Part shown: piece after piece, positions 17,503 through 26,574 of the stretch | Layout: each line of letters opens with the position of its first letter | Position numbering within the stretch: position 1 is the stretch's first letter | Assembly (NCBI GenBank): GCA_026399435.1 | Contig: JAPLQX010000016.1 | Coordinates: 1-39,450 of the forward strand | Source of the DNA: Rhodocyclales bacterium | GTDB taxonomy: Bacteria; Pseudomonadota; Gammaproteobacteria; Burkholderiales; Rhodocyclaceae | Length of the DNA: 39,450 bases | Direction: 5' to 3' | Translations under genes and position numbers: made by a program | The notes under the pieces: generated by a model | The model's database searches: none | What the model saw: the letters and a program-made list of their open reading frames with translations, nothing else | What the model was told of the DNA's origin: nothing

Positions 17503-18323
17503 GGTTTTTTATCCTCCTGGTGGTTTGGTGATGGTTGGTTGCTCGAATTCCTCTGCGGCCTTTTTTCCAGAAACTTGCGCATCCTTTCGGTTTTCTCTGC
17601 GGTGCTGAACATCAATTGAAACGCCTTGCGCTCCTGGCGCAGGCCTGCGGCCAGCGTCCCGTTCATGCTTTCCAGTACCAGTTCCTTGATCTGCCGTATC
17701 GCGAAAGTCGGCAAGCCGGCGATCTCGACGGCCAGCCTCAGTGCCTCCGGCAGCACTTGATCATCGGCGACAACACTGCTGACAAGGCCACTGGCAAACG
17801 CGGCTTCGGCGCTGAAAGGCTCGCCGGTCAGCAACAGCTTCATTGCCACAAACTTGCCCACGGCCCGGGTCAGGCGCTGGGTCGCTCCACCGCCCGGGAT
17901 CAGTCCGACGCGGACTTCGGGCTGGCCGAATGTCGCGGACTCGCCGGCAATGATGATATCAGCATGCATGGCAAGTTCGCATCCGCCCCCCAGGGCGTAG
18001 CCATTTACAGCGGCGATCACGGGTTTTGGGCAGTCCGCGACGGCGTCCCACAGCAGGTGCATATTGCGGCTAATGATCTCGGTGGGCGTCGCGACAACAT
18101 ACTCATTGAGATCGGCGCCGGCACAGAACGCCTTTTCGTTGCCCGTCAGCACGATACAGCGAACATCGTCCTGCAAGCCGAGATCCCGAAATTGCGCTGC
18201 AATTTCGCGGCGCAGTGCCAGATTCAGGGCATTGCGTACCTGCGGACGGTTGATGCGCAGCAGCACCACGCCATCGGCGGGTCGTTCCTGCAGCACCAGT
18301 GCTGACGCAGCATCAGTGGTCAT
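17499..18323 (-). CDS. Enoyl-CoA hydratase/isomerase (crotonase) family, both catalytic Glu present
   Basis: This 274-residue crotonase-fold protein acts on acyl-CoA thioesters. The oxyanion-hole motifs are 'KAFCAGADL' (about 64-72) and 'ALGGGCELAMHADI'. Both glutamates used by classical hydratases are present: Glu116 in GGGCELA and Glu136 in FGQPEVRVG. True hydratase activity is therefore plausible. The last 20 residues are a polar tail rich in Asn, Gln, Pro and Lys that extends beyond the usual family end. The ATG directly abuts the upstream crotonase stop (TAGATG) and the stop overlaps dctP, so it is tightly coupled on both sides. Confidence 0.9.
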   Translation of the reverse strand: MTTDAASALVLQERPADGVVLLRINRPQVRNALNLALRREIAAQFRDLGLQDDVRCIVLTGNEKAFCAGADLNEYVVATPTEIISRNMHLLWDAVADCPKPVIAAVNGYALGGGCELAMHADIIIAGESATFGQPEVRVGLIPGGGATQRLTRAVGKFVAMKLLLTGEPFSAEAAFASGLVSSVVADDQVLPEALRLAVEIAGLPTFAIRQIKELVLESMNGTLAAGLRQERKAFQLMFSTAEKTERMRKFLEKRPQRNSSNQPSPNHQEDKKP

Positions 18324-19127
18324 CTATCGCCCCGAGAATGTCGGTTTTCTTTTGTCGAGCATCGCCGCGACGGCTTCCGCATGGTCCGCAGTCTGATGCG
18401 CGAGCGCCTGGTAGGTCGCGGCCATGCCGAGGATCGTGTCGAGCCGTTCGTGTTGCGACTCCTTCAGCAGCCGTTTGGTCCAACGCAGGACGTGCGGCGG
18501 GTTGGCGGCTATGCGCAAGGCGAGGTCGAGCGCGGATTCCATGAGCTTTTCGTGGGGAACGACCTTCGAGACGAGCCCGATGTTGAATGCCTGCTTTGCA
18601 TCCACGGCCTCGCCGGTGAAGGCCATTTCCGCGGCGCGCGCATAGCCTACGATTCGGGGCAACAGCCACGAGCCCCCGTCGCCGGCCACGATGCCGACCC
18701 TGACGAAACTCTCGGCAAAGGTGGCCCGGGTGGAAGCGATCCGCATGTCGCACATGCAGGCCAGATCGCAGCCTGCCCCGATTGCCGGACCGTTGACCGC
18801 AGCGATCAGCGGTACGTCGAGATTCATGAGTGCGCGCGGAATGCGCTGGATTCCCCGGCGATACTGTTCGGCGATCTCGTGCGGCTCGCCGCCGAACATT
18901 CCTTTCTTGTCGCGCATGTCCCGGACGTTGCCGCCGGAGCTGAATGCGGGTCCCTCACCGGTCAACACGACGGCCCGGATGTCGAGGTCCGAATTGCAGC
19001 GCTCCGTGACTGCTTCGAACGCCGAATAGAGGTCGTCGCCATTGAGCGCGTTGCGTGTCGCCGGATCGTCGAGAGTCAGAAGCAGCACGTGTTCGCGCAA
19101 GTCCAGCTTGAGTTTATCGCTCACCAC
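18324..19127 (-). CDS. Crotonase-family protein with altered catalytic residues (PaaG-like pattern)
   Basis: This 267-residue crotonase-fold protein has oxyanion motifs 'AFSSGGNV' and 'AIGAGCDLACMCDMRIAS'. The first hydratase glutamate is an aspartate (Asp121), and the second aligns with Phe141 (FAESFVRVG), with a Glu two residues earlier. The following 'AGDGGSWLLPRIVG' resembles the 'GGTWLLPR' region of PaaG-type isomerases. Isomerase or another CoA reaction is thus more likely than simple hydration; this is inference from alignment by eye. The start is a GTG pair (19127 or 19124) after an AGGGAG box. It lies directly upstream of the first crotonase. Confidence 0.87.
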   Translation of the reverse strand: MVSDKLKLDLREHVLLLTLDDPATRNALNGDDLYSAFEAVTERCNSDLDIRAVVLTGEGPAFSSGGNVRDMRDKKGMFGGEPHEIAEQYRRGIQRIPRALMNLDVPLIAAVNGPAIGAGCDLACMCDMRIASTRATFAESFVRVGIVAGDGGSWLLPRIVGYARAAEMAFTGEAVDAKQAFNIGLVSKVVPHEKLMESALDLALRIAANPPHVLRWTKRLLKESQHERLDTILGMAATYQALAHQTADHAEAVAAMLDKRKPTFSGR

Positions 19128-19184
19128 GTGCTCCCTGGCGCCTGATTCCGGACTTGCTCTGCTCTGTCGCGGCCGTCACAGCGT

Positions 19185-19958
19185 TCAAGCGCCGACCATC
19201 GCCAGTCCGCCGTTGCACAACATGAACTGGCCGGTCATGTGGCGCGATTCCTCGCTGGCCAGGAATAGCGTGGGCCCGACCATGTCCTCCGGGGTCGCAA
19301 TGCGTCCGAGGGGCGTCTGGCGCAGAACTTCCTCGCGCCGGCCGTTCTTCCAGTCCTCCCGGTTCTTCAGTGCTTCGGTTTCCATGAAGGCCGCGCCGAG
19401 TGTATTGACTCGCACGCTGGGTGCCAGCGCACGCGCGTAGGACTTCGTCAATCCGATGACGCCGTACTTGGCTGCCGCGTATTGCGGAGCGCGGGGGCTG
19501 CCCGCGATGACGACCTGCGAACCGATGTTGACGATCGAGCCGCCGCCGAGCTCCATCATGCGCGATCCGACTTCATGGATCATGAACATGGTGCCCTTGA
19601 TGTCCACGGCCAGCATGTGATCGACGGCCTTCTCGTCCATCTGGCGCCAGGATGTCTGCTCGAGCGCCATGTCTCCGACATTGTTGACCAGCACGTCGAC
19701 CTTGCCGAATTCGGCGAACGCTGCGTTGGTGATGCGCTGTACATCGGCCAGACTCGAGATGTCGGCCTGTACCACCAGCGCCTTGCGGCCCAGTGCGCGC
19801 ACGGCTTTTGCGACCTCTTCGGCACCGCCGGCAGAGCTGTTGTAATGGATGATCAGGTTCGCGCCTTCCCTAGCGAAGGCGTTGGCCAGCACCGCCCCGA
19901 AGCCGCGTCCGGAACCTGTTACGAAAACCACCTTGTCTTGAAATCGTCCGTTATTCAT
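19185..19958 (-). CDS. Short-chain dehydrogenase/reductase
   Basis: This is a classical SDR of 257 residues that oxidises or reduces a hydroxyl/keto group with NAD(P). The cofactor motif is 'VFVTGSGRGFGAVLA', the structural motif is 'VLVNNVG', and the catalytic set is Ser147, Tyr160 and Lys164 (GSQ...PQYAAAK). The ATG at 19958 follows an AGGGA box and gives the normal distance to the Gly motif; an upstream start would add 12 unconserved residues. FabG-like and hydroxyacyl-CoA dehydrogenase-like members look alike here, so the substrate is open. Within the operon it would suit oxidation of a hydroxyacyl-CoA made by a crotonase. Confidence 0.9.
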   Translation of the reverse strand: MNNGRFQDKVVFVTGSGRGFGAVLANAFAREGANLIIHYNSSAGGAEEVAKAVRALGRKALVVQADISSLADVQRITNAAFAEFGKVDVLVNNVGDMALEQTSWRQMDEKAVDHMLAVDIKGTMFMIHEVGSRMMELGGGSIVNIGSQVVIAGSPRAPQYAAAKYGVIGLTKSYARALAPSVRVNTLGAAFMETEALKNREDWKNGRREEVLRQTPLGRIATPEDMVGPTLFLASEESRHMTGQFMLCNGGLAMVGA

Positions 19959-20027
19959 GTTGATCCCTGTTGTTCGTTTCAATGGGTGAGGCAAACCGGC
20001 AGCTGCCAGGAGCCTGAATAGCCCGTG

Positions 20028-21218
20028 CTAGGCGGCTGCCGACATCGTGCCGACCAGGCTGCCGAATTCCTCGTCGGTCACCAGTCGCCTCTTGCTGATT
20101 GCCAGTTTCTTGATCTCCGCAAGCAGCGCGGGGAAGCGGTCTTCCGCAACATTCAAACCCAGTTGCTCGCACTTGATCTTGATCGACGCGAGCCCACTCT
20201 TCTTGCCGAGAACGATGTTCCGCGGCGTATTGACCAGATCGGATGAATAGGGCTCGATGGCCTCGGGAATGTGGAATTGAGCCGCCACCGCTCCGGTCTC
20301 CCGGACGAAGAGCGTTTCACCCACCACCGATTTCCACGGCTCGACCTGGTAGCCGGCGATTTCGCGCAGCCGCTTGGATGTCTCGCGTACACGGTCGAAG
20401 TGGAAACCCGTGTCGACCTGGTAGAGCAGTTCGAGCGCAAATGCAATCTCTGGGAGATTGGCATTGCCGGCGCGTTCCCCGATGCCGTCGATGGTGCCTT
20501 GAACCCAGCGGGCACCGGCTCCGACTGCGGCGATCGCATCGGCAGTTCCCAGACCGAAGTCGTTGTGCCCATGCCAGTGGATGATGGCATCCTGTCCCAG
20601 CCAGCTGCGGGCCTTGCCAATTAGGTAGGACACCGCTTCGGGAGTGGCGATCGCCAGCGTATCGACGATCACGAACTCAGCGGCACCGGCATCGCGGGCG
20701 GTCTTGTACACGCGCTCGAAAAAGTCGAGGTCTGCCCGGGTCGAATCCACGCCGAAGAAGGCGACATGGATGCCCTGCTTGACGCCGAACTCGACCGAGT
20801 TCTTGATCCGCTCGAGGACCGACTCCCTGGACACGCCCAGTGCCTTGAGCTTCTGGTTCGAGATCGGTGCCTCGATGACGCTGTGGCGCAGATCGAGGTC
20901 CGCAACGGCCGCCACATCCTCGGGCATGGCCCGCGCGAAACCCCAGATCTCCGCCTTCAATTTGGCGGCAAGGATCAGCTTGATTGCCTCCCGATCATCC
21001 TCCGAAACCCGGGGGAAACCGGCTTCGATCCGGCCGACGCCGAGATGATCGACCATGCGGGCGATTTCCAGCTTCTGCTCAGGATCGAACATGACTCCGG
21101 TCGACTGTTCGCCATCGCGCAGCGTGGTGTCGTAAAAGCCTACCTTGGCTTTCGGCCGGCCTGCCAGCGCCACTTCATTCAGCGTGCCGGTCCATACCTT
21201 CGTTCGGTCAATAGTCAT
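20028..21218 (-). CDS. DRE-TIM metallolyase: homocitrate / 2-isopropylmalate synthase-like
   Basis: This 396-residue enzyme belongs to the HMGL-like DRE-TIM family. The hallmark is 'FYDTTLRDGEQSTGVMF' with Arg34-Asp35. The metal-binding HxH lies in 'IIHWHGHNDFGLGTADAIAAVGAGA', followed by 'GTIDGIGERAGNANL', the signature of Claisen-type synthases that join acetyl-CoA to a 2-oxo acid (LeuA, CimA, NifV). 'GKKSGL' is also present near the end. The LeuA regulatory domain is absent and the length is close to NifV, but no nitrogen-fixation gene is near. The context is an uptake-and-CoA operon, so a catabolic or detour role is possible. The ATG at 21218 follows the FAH stop by four bases. Confidence 0.85.
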   Translation of the reverse strand: MTIDRTKVWTGTLNEVALAGRPKAKVGFYDTTLRDGEQSTGVMFDPEQKLEIARMVDHLGVGRIEAGFPRVSEDDREAIKLILAAKLKAEIWGFARAMPEDVAAVADLDLRHSVIEAPISNQKLKALGVSRESVLERIKNSVEFGVKQGIHVAFFGVDSTRADLDFFERVYKTARDAGAAEFVIVDTLAIATPEAVSYLIGKARSWLGQDAIIHWHGHNDFGLGTADAIAAVGAGARWVQGTIDGIGERAGNANLPEIAFALELLYQVDTGFHFDRVRETSKRLREIAGYQVEPWKSVVGETLFVRETGAVAAQFHIPEAIEPYSSDLVNTPRNIVLGKKSGLASIKIKCEQLGLNVAEDRFPALLAEIKKLAISKRRLVTDEEFGSLVGTMSAAA

Positions 21219-21222
21219 GGCA

Positions 21223-22119
21223 TCAGAATCCCACGAATTCCGGGGCATCGACGCCGTACGCCTCTTTCCATGAGATCACCCGGTTGCGCAGCACGCCGAT
21301 CTTTTCGATCTCGGCTTCGATCAGGTCACCGGGCTTGAGGAACCAGGCTTCCGGATCGGCGCTGAATGCGGCGACGCCGGATACCGTGCCGGTCGAAATG
21401 ATGTCGCCAGCGGAGTATCCGGCAGGCGAAAACTTGGAGATGATCTGTGGAATGGTCACCGACATGTGGCTGGTGTTGGAGATCTGGCGTTTCTCGCCGT
21501 TGACCCGCAGTTCGAGATCAAGGTTGTAGGGATCGGGAATTTCATCCGCCGTGACGATCCAGGGTCCCACTGGGCAGAAGGTGTCGATCGACTTGCTGAA
21601 GCAGAAGTTGGCCGACTGCATTTCGCGGCGCTGAATGTCGCGCGCCGTGATGTCGTTGAAAATGACGTAGCCGCCGATGTAATCCTTGGCTTCTGCGATG
21701 CTGATGTGTTTGCCCGGCTTTGCGATGACGATCGACAGTTCGAGTTCGTAGTCGAGTTGCTTGGTCAAGTGCTCGGGATAGATCACAGGTGCGTCCGGGC
21801 CGATGATCGCATCGACATTCTGGAAGAACACGATCCACGGCTTGATTGCCGCCACCCAGTTTGCGCGGTCGCCTTCCTGCGCGTGCTCGGCATAGTTGCC
21901 GGCGGTATGGAAGAATTTCTTCGGAATGATGGGGGCCTTGAGCTGAACGCTGGCGAGCGGATAGCGCCGGGTCGTCTTGAGCTTTTCGGCGTACTCCTGG
22001 ACGGGTGTTCCGAGCGCGAACAGGGAACGCATGTCGGGAATGTCGATAACCACGACATCGTTCCCGTCCAGCGCCCCGACCAACTGCTTGCCTTCTGCAA
22101 CGAATGTGACCAGCTTCAT
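21223..22119 (-). CDS. Fumarylacetoacetate hydrolase (FAH) family protein
   Basis: This 298-residue FAH-fold enzyme is of the type that hydrolyses or decarboxylates acylpyruvates and related 2,4-dioxo acids with a divalent metal. Metal ligands are visible in 'LDYELELSIVIAKPG' and 'GYVIFNDITARDIQRREM', and the substrate loop in 'PWIVTADEIPDPYNLDLELRVNGE' and 'IISTGTVSGV'. The ATG at 22119 is chosen for its GAGGAG box 12 bases before and the family start 'MKLVTFV'. It is the first gene of the minus-strand operon, so the operon promoter should lie in the 333 bases upstream. Exact substrate unknown. Confidence 0.9.
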   Translation of the reverse strand: MKLVTFVAEGKQLVGALDGNDVVVIDIPDMRSLFALGTPVQEYAEKLKTTRRYPLASVQLKAPIIPKKFFHTAGNYAEHAQEGDRANWVAAIKPWIVFFQNVDAIIGPDAPVIYPEHLTKQLDYELELSIVIAKPGKHISIAEAKDYIGGYVIFNDITARDIQRREMQSANFCFSKSIDTFCPVGPWIVTADEIPDPYNLDLELRVNGEKRQISNTSHMSVTIPQIISKFSPAGYSAGDIISTGTVSGVAAFSADPEAWFLKPGDLIEAEIEKIGVLRNRVISWKEAYGVDAPEFVGF

Positions 22120-22452
22120 TGTTGAATCCACTCCTCTTTGTTTAAGGCCGAGAACTGCAGGGTTGGCCTTGTGTCGAGCGACATCTGCCGCCCGCCGCAC
22201 CTCTGCAATTGCTCGGCTTTGAATTCGAAAAGCACGCCGCGTATTCCGACCTGCAACATTCCGCCCCTCCAGCCATCAGACCAAGGAAGAGGTAGCGGGT
22301 AGTTCGTGCATGATCGTCAGTACCCCGTGCGGCGTCCAATACTGCTTTTGGGGATCACTATCGCGCTTGCTTATGTAACGTTCCCGGAGGTGGGAACCGA
22401 GGGGCTTGTTCCGGGCTGGCGTGCGGGGTTCGACCCCCGAAGGCTTGACTCT
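22120..22452 (-). promoter_or_regulatory. Gene-free leader of the TRAP-CoA operon
   Basis: These 333 bases separate the exporter stop from the FAH start and hold no convincing gene. Visible elements are a CGGGG-N6-CCCCG hairpin just after the exporter stop (22424-22439), an 18-bp dyad GTTCCC-N6-GGGAAC (22380-22397), the palindrome GCAATTGC (22205-22212), and a TGTCG-AG-CGACA repeat (22172-22183). No strong -35/-10 pair stands out on the minus strand. The operon promoter and its control sites are expected here by position. Confidence 0.45.
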
Positions 22453-23634
22453 TTAGTCGCCCTTGCCGTGCCTTGCGAGAAGCCGTGTGCTCGCGAACAG
22501 CATGACGGACACCGTGGCGCTGATCGTTGCCAGCGGCAGCAAGGTCCCGTCGTGGCTGCTGCCTACCCAGATTCCGGCCCCCAGGGCAACCAGCATCATG
22601 ACGCAGCCGAACAGTCCGGCTGCCGCGCCTGCCTGTTCTGGAAACGGGGCCAGGGAGCCGGCCTGCGTGCAGGGAATGTTGATGCCGTGGGCGGTCATCA
22701 CGACAAAAAGCGCGATCACCACCAGAAGCCAGTGCTGCACACCGGCAATTGCGAAGGCGAGGAAGCCCAGGCCACCCGCCAGCCCTATCGCAGTACCCAG
22801 CCTCAGGACTCTCTGGATCCCGATCGTGCCCAGCAGGCGGCGACAAATCAGGGCTCCGTTCAGATAGCCGCAAACCCCGAACGCGAAGAGATATCCGTAG
22901 TACTCCGTTGCGACCCCAAGGATACGGATAAGCACGAAGGGAGTGCCGGATATGAAAACAAAGATCGAGGCGTAGGAGAGCGCGCCGGGCAGGGCATAGG
23001 CCCAGAATGCGGGGGTCCTGATGACGGCGCTGTAGGTGCCGGCGAGGACGCCAAGGCGCATTGCCTCCGGGTTGGGCTGGCTGTTCGATTCCTTCAGCCG
23101 GAGCAAGGTGGCGATCCACATTGCGGAGCCCGCCAATGCAAGGGCGACAAATGCGGCACGCCAGCCGAAGGCCACCTGCAGGTAGCTTCCGAGTATCGGT
23201 CCGCTGATCGCCGCCAATGAGAGCAGCGAACTGGCCTTGGCCAGCACGCGCGCTCCATCGGCAGCCGAATGGGCATCGCGGATGATGGCGCGCGCCACCA
23301 CGACTCCGGTACAGCAACCGATCGCCTGCACGAAACGCGCCACGACCAGCCAGCCGAGACCGGGTGCCAATGCGCAGGCGATGCTGGAGAGCAGATACAG
23401 GGTCAGGCCGCCGATCAGTACCGGGCGTCTGCCGTAGCGGTCGGACAGCGGGCCGCTGACGAGTTGCGCCGAGCCGAATCCGATCACGAACAGGGAAAGC
23501 GTGTTCTGAACGGCTGCCGGGGTGACGCCGAAGTCGGTCGCCATGCTCGGCAGCGACGCCAGGTAGAGGTCGGTCGACAGGGGCTGCAGCATCAGGCAGC
23601 CGGTCACCAGCCAGATCAGGGTAATGGGGGTCAT
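22453..23634 (-). CDS. Bcr/CflA-family MFS drug exporter
   Basis: This 393-residue, twelve-helix major facilitator belongs to the Bcr/CflA group of H+-coupled exporters. The N-terminal 'QPLSTDLYLASLPSMATDFGV' is the family signature with the buried Asp. The MFS loop motif between helices 2 and 3 is 'GPLSDRYGRRPVLIGGL', and 'RFVQAIGCCTGVVVARAIIRD' matches the family RxxQ-x-G region. It lies 26 bases after smpB on the same strand and could be read through from it. What it exports cannot be inferred. The downstream catabolic operon starts more than 300 bases away, so a functional link is doubtful. Confidence 0.9.
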   Translation of the reverse strand: MTPITLIWLVTGCLMLQPLSTDLYLASLPSMATDFGVTPAAVQNTLSLFVIGFGSAQLVSGPLSDRYGRRPVLIGGLTLYLLSSIACALAPGLGWLVVARFVQAIGCCTGVVVARAIIRDAHSAADGARVLAKASSLLSLAAISGPILGSYLQVAFGWRAAFVALALAGSAMWIATLLRLKESNSQPNPEAMRLGVLAGTYSAVIRTPAFWAYALPGALSYASIFVFISGTPFVLIRILGVATEYYGYLFAFGVCGYLNGALICRRLLGTIGIQRVLRLGTAIGLAGGLGFLAFAIAGVQHWLLVVIALFVVMTAHGINIPCTQAGSLAPFPEQAGAAAGLFGCVMMLVALGAGIWVGSSHDGTLLPLATISATVSVMLFASTRLLARHGKGD

Positions 23635-23660
23635 CTGCGGGCGCCGGTGGAGGCGCTGCT

Positions 23661-24110
23661 TCAGCCGCGCCGGTCGCGCATCACGCGCGCCTTCTCGCGA
23701 ACCCAGTCGCGATCCTTCTCGGCATCGCGCTTGTCGTGCTGCTTCTTGCCTTTGGCGAGGCCGACCGACAGCTTGACGCGGCCCTTACTGTAATGCAGGT
23801 CGAGCGGCACGAGTGTGTAGCCGGCGCGCTCCACCTTGCCGATCAGCTTGCTGATTTCCTCCGCATGCAGCAGCAGCTTGCGCGTGCGTACCGGATCGGG
23901 ATGAACGTGGGTCGAGGCCGAAAGCAGGGGCGTAATGTGGGCGCCGATGAGGAATACCTCGCCGCGCTTGAGCACCACGTAGGCTTCCTTGATCTGTGCG
24001 CGCCCGGCCCGGATTGCTTTCACTTCCCAGCCTTCGAGGACCAGACCGACCTCGTAGCGCTCTTCAATGAAGTAATCGTGGAATGCCTTCTTGTTGTCGG
24101 CGATGCTCAT
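23661..24110 (-). CDS. smpB: SsrA-binding protein SmpB
   Basis: SmpB binds tmRNA and brings it to stalled ribosomes for trans-translation. The 149-residue product has the family start '[36 protein letters not shown]', the core 'INxxxE'-like region in variant form, 'THxHPxxxRKLLLH' and the basic C-terminal tail '[16 protein letters not shown]' that enters the decoding site. The ATG at 24110 is chosen over an earlier in-frame start because it gives this conserved N-terminus. It is divergent from ratA-rnfH across 67 bases, the common proteobacterial arrangement. No ssrA gene is visible in the window. Confidence 0.96.
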   Translation of the reverse strand: MSIADNKKAFHDYFIEERYEVGLVLEGWEVKAIRAGRAQIKEAYVVLKRGEVFLIGAHITPLLSASTHVHPDPVRTRKLLLHAEEISKLIGKVERAGYTLVPLDLHYSKGRVKLSVGLAKGKKQHDKRDAEKDRDWVREKARVMRDRRG

Positions 24111-24177
24111 GGTGCGGCGCGATAAAATGCGGCATTCTACTGCACCCTGTCGACACACCCTTTGCGGCACCCACTGA

Positions 24178-24609
24178 ATGGCTCTGGTCGAAAAATCCGT
24201 ATTGATCGAACGTACACCGGCACAGATGTTCGGTCTGGTGGATCGGGTCGAGGACTATCCGCAGTTTCTGCCGTGGTGCGGCGGCACGGAATTGAACGAG
24301 CGCACGGCGACGCGCACCGCGGCGACGCTGCACATCAACTACCACGGGCTCAAATCGCACTTCTCGACCGAAAATATCAAGGAAGAGCCGCGCCTGATGG
24401 ATATCCGCCTGACCGACGGCCCCTTCGCCCACATGGATGGCCACTGGCGGTTCACGCCTCTGGGCGAGACCGCCTGCAAGGTAGAATTCCGGCTTCACTA
24501 CGAGTTTTCCAGCCAGTTGCTGGAAAAGGTGCTCGGCCCGGTGTTCAACCACATCGCCAACACCTTCGTCGAATCCTTTGTCAAACGGGCCCAGAAGATC
24601 TATGGCTGA
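24178..24609 (+). CDS. ratA: RatA / Coq10-like START-domain protein
   Basis: This 143-residue protein is the polyketide-cyclase/START type known as RatA in E. coli, where it was described as a toxin that blocks 70S ribosome formation; related Coq10 proteins bind ubiquinone. Marks are '[27 protein letters not shown]' at the start, '[14 protein letters not shown]', and 'FEFRL'-like '[22 protein letters not shown]'. Length is normal. Its 3' end overlaps rnfH by eight bases and smpB is divergent, the conserved neighbourhood. Whether it acts as a toxin or in quinone handling here cannot be told. Confidence 0.92.
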   Translation: MALVEKSVLIERTPAQMFGLVDRVEDYPQFLPWCGGTELNERTATRTAATLHINYHGLKSHFSTENIKEEPRLMDIRLTDGPFAHMDGHWRFTPLGETACKVEFRLHYEFSSQLLEKVLGPVFNHIANTFVESFVKRAQKIYG

Positions 24610-24916
24610 AACCATCCACGTCGAGGTCGTATATGCCACGCCGGAACGCCAGGAAGTGATCGGCATCAGCTTGCCGGAGGGCAGCACGGCAGGGCAGGCG
24701 ATCGAAGCCTCGGGCCTGCTGGCCAAGCATCCCGAAATCGATCTGACCAAAAACAAGCTCGGCATCTACGCCAAACTGGCCAAGATCGATACCGCCTTGC
24801 GCGACCGCGACCGGGTGGAAATCTACCGGCCGCTGATCGCCGATCCCAAGGAAGTGCGCAAACAGCGCGCTGCCGAGGGGAAAGCGATGAAAAAGGGCAG
24901 TGGCGAAGGCGAGTAG
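24602..24916 (+). CDS. rnfH: RnfH family ubiquitin-fold protein
   Basis: This is a small beta-grasp protein of 104 residues (RnfH/UPF0125, also called RatB), paired with RatA in many proteobacteria. Visible family features are '[35 protein letters not shown]', 'LGIYAKLAK', and the strongly conserved '[23 protein letters not shown]', followed by a Lys-rich tail. The ATG at 24602 lies inside the ratA end, so translation is coupled. Molecular role is not established in the family. Confidence 0.92.
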   Translation: MAETIHVEVVYATPERQEVIGISLPEGSTAGQAIEASGLLAKHPEIDLTKNKLGIYAKLAKIDTALRDRDRVEIYRPLIADPKEVRKQRAAEGKAMKKGSGEGE

Positions 24917-24965
24917 CTGCCCTGGAAGTCGGCGGCCGGGTCGGAATTCCTTCGAGGTCAGGCGG

Positions 24966-26479
<1,514 letters not shown>

Positions 26480-26506
26480 TCCTGCTGGTTTGAACAAGGG
26501 CGGCAC

Positions 26507-26538
26507 GGCGGTTCAGACAGGTTTCTGAGCCGCCTTTT
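26507..26538 (+). terminator. Intrinsic terminator between guaB and guaA
   Basis: A 10-bp stem (GGCGGTTCAG / CTGAGCCGCC, with one G-T pair) and an 8-base loop are followed by TTTT. It lies 27 bases after the guaB stop and may end or attenuate the guaB transcript before guaA. Confidence 0.75.
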
Positions 26539-26574
26539 GTATTTCTTGTCCCCATTTTTTTCGAGACGTCCATC

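Noticed and set aside
22420-22445. GGGGTTCGACCCC sequence that looks like a tRNA T-arm
   Set aside because: Stem and loop sizes do not fit a T-arm, and no acceptor, D-arm, anticodon arm or CCA end can be built around it.
22120-24170. An ssrA (tmRNA) gene beside smpB
   Set aside because: No tmRNA 3' end, alanine acceptor or tag frame is visible near smpB.
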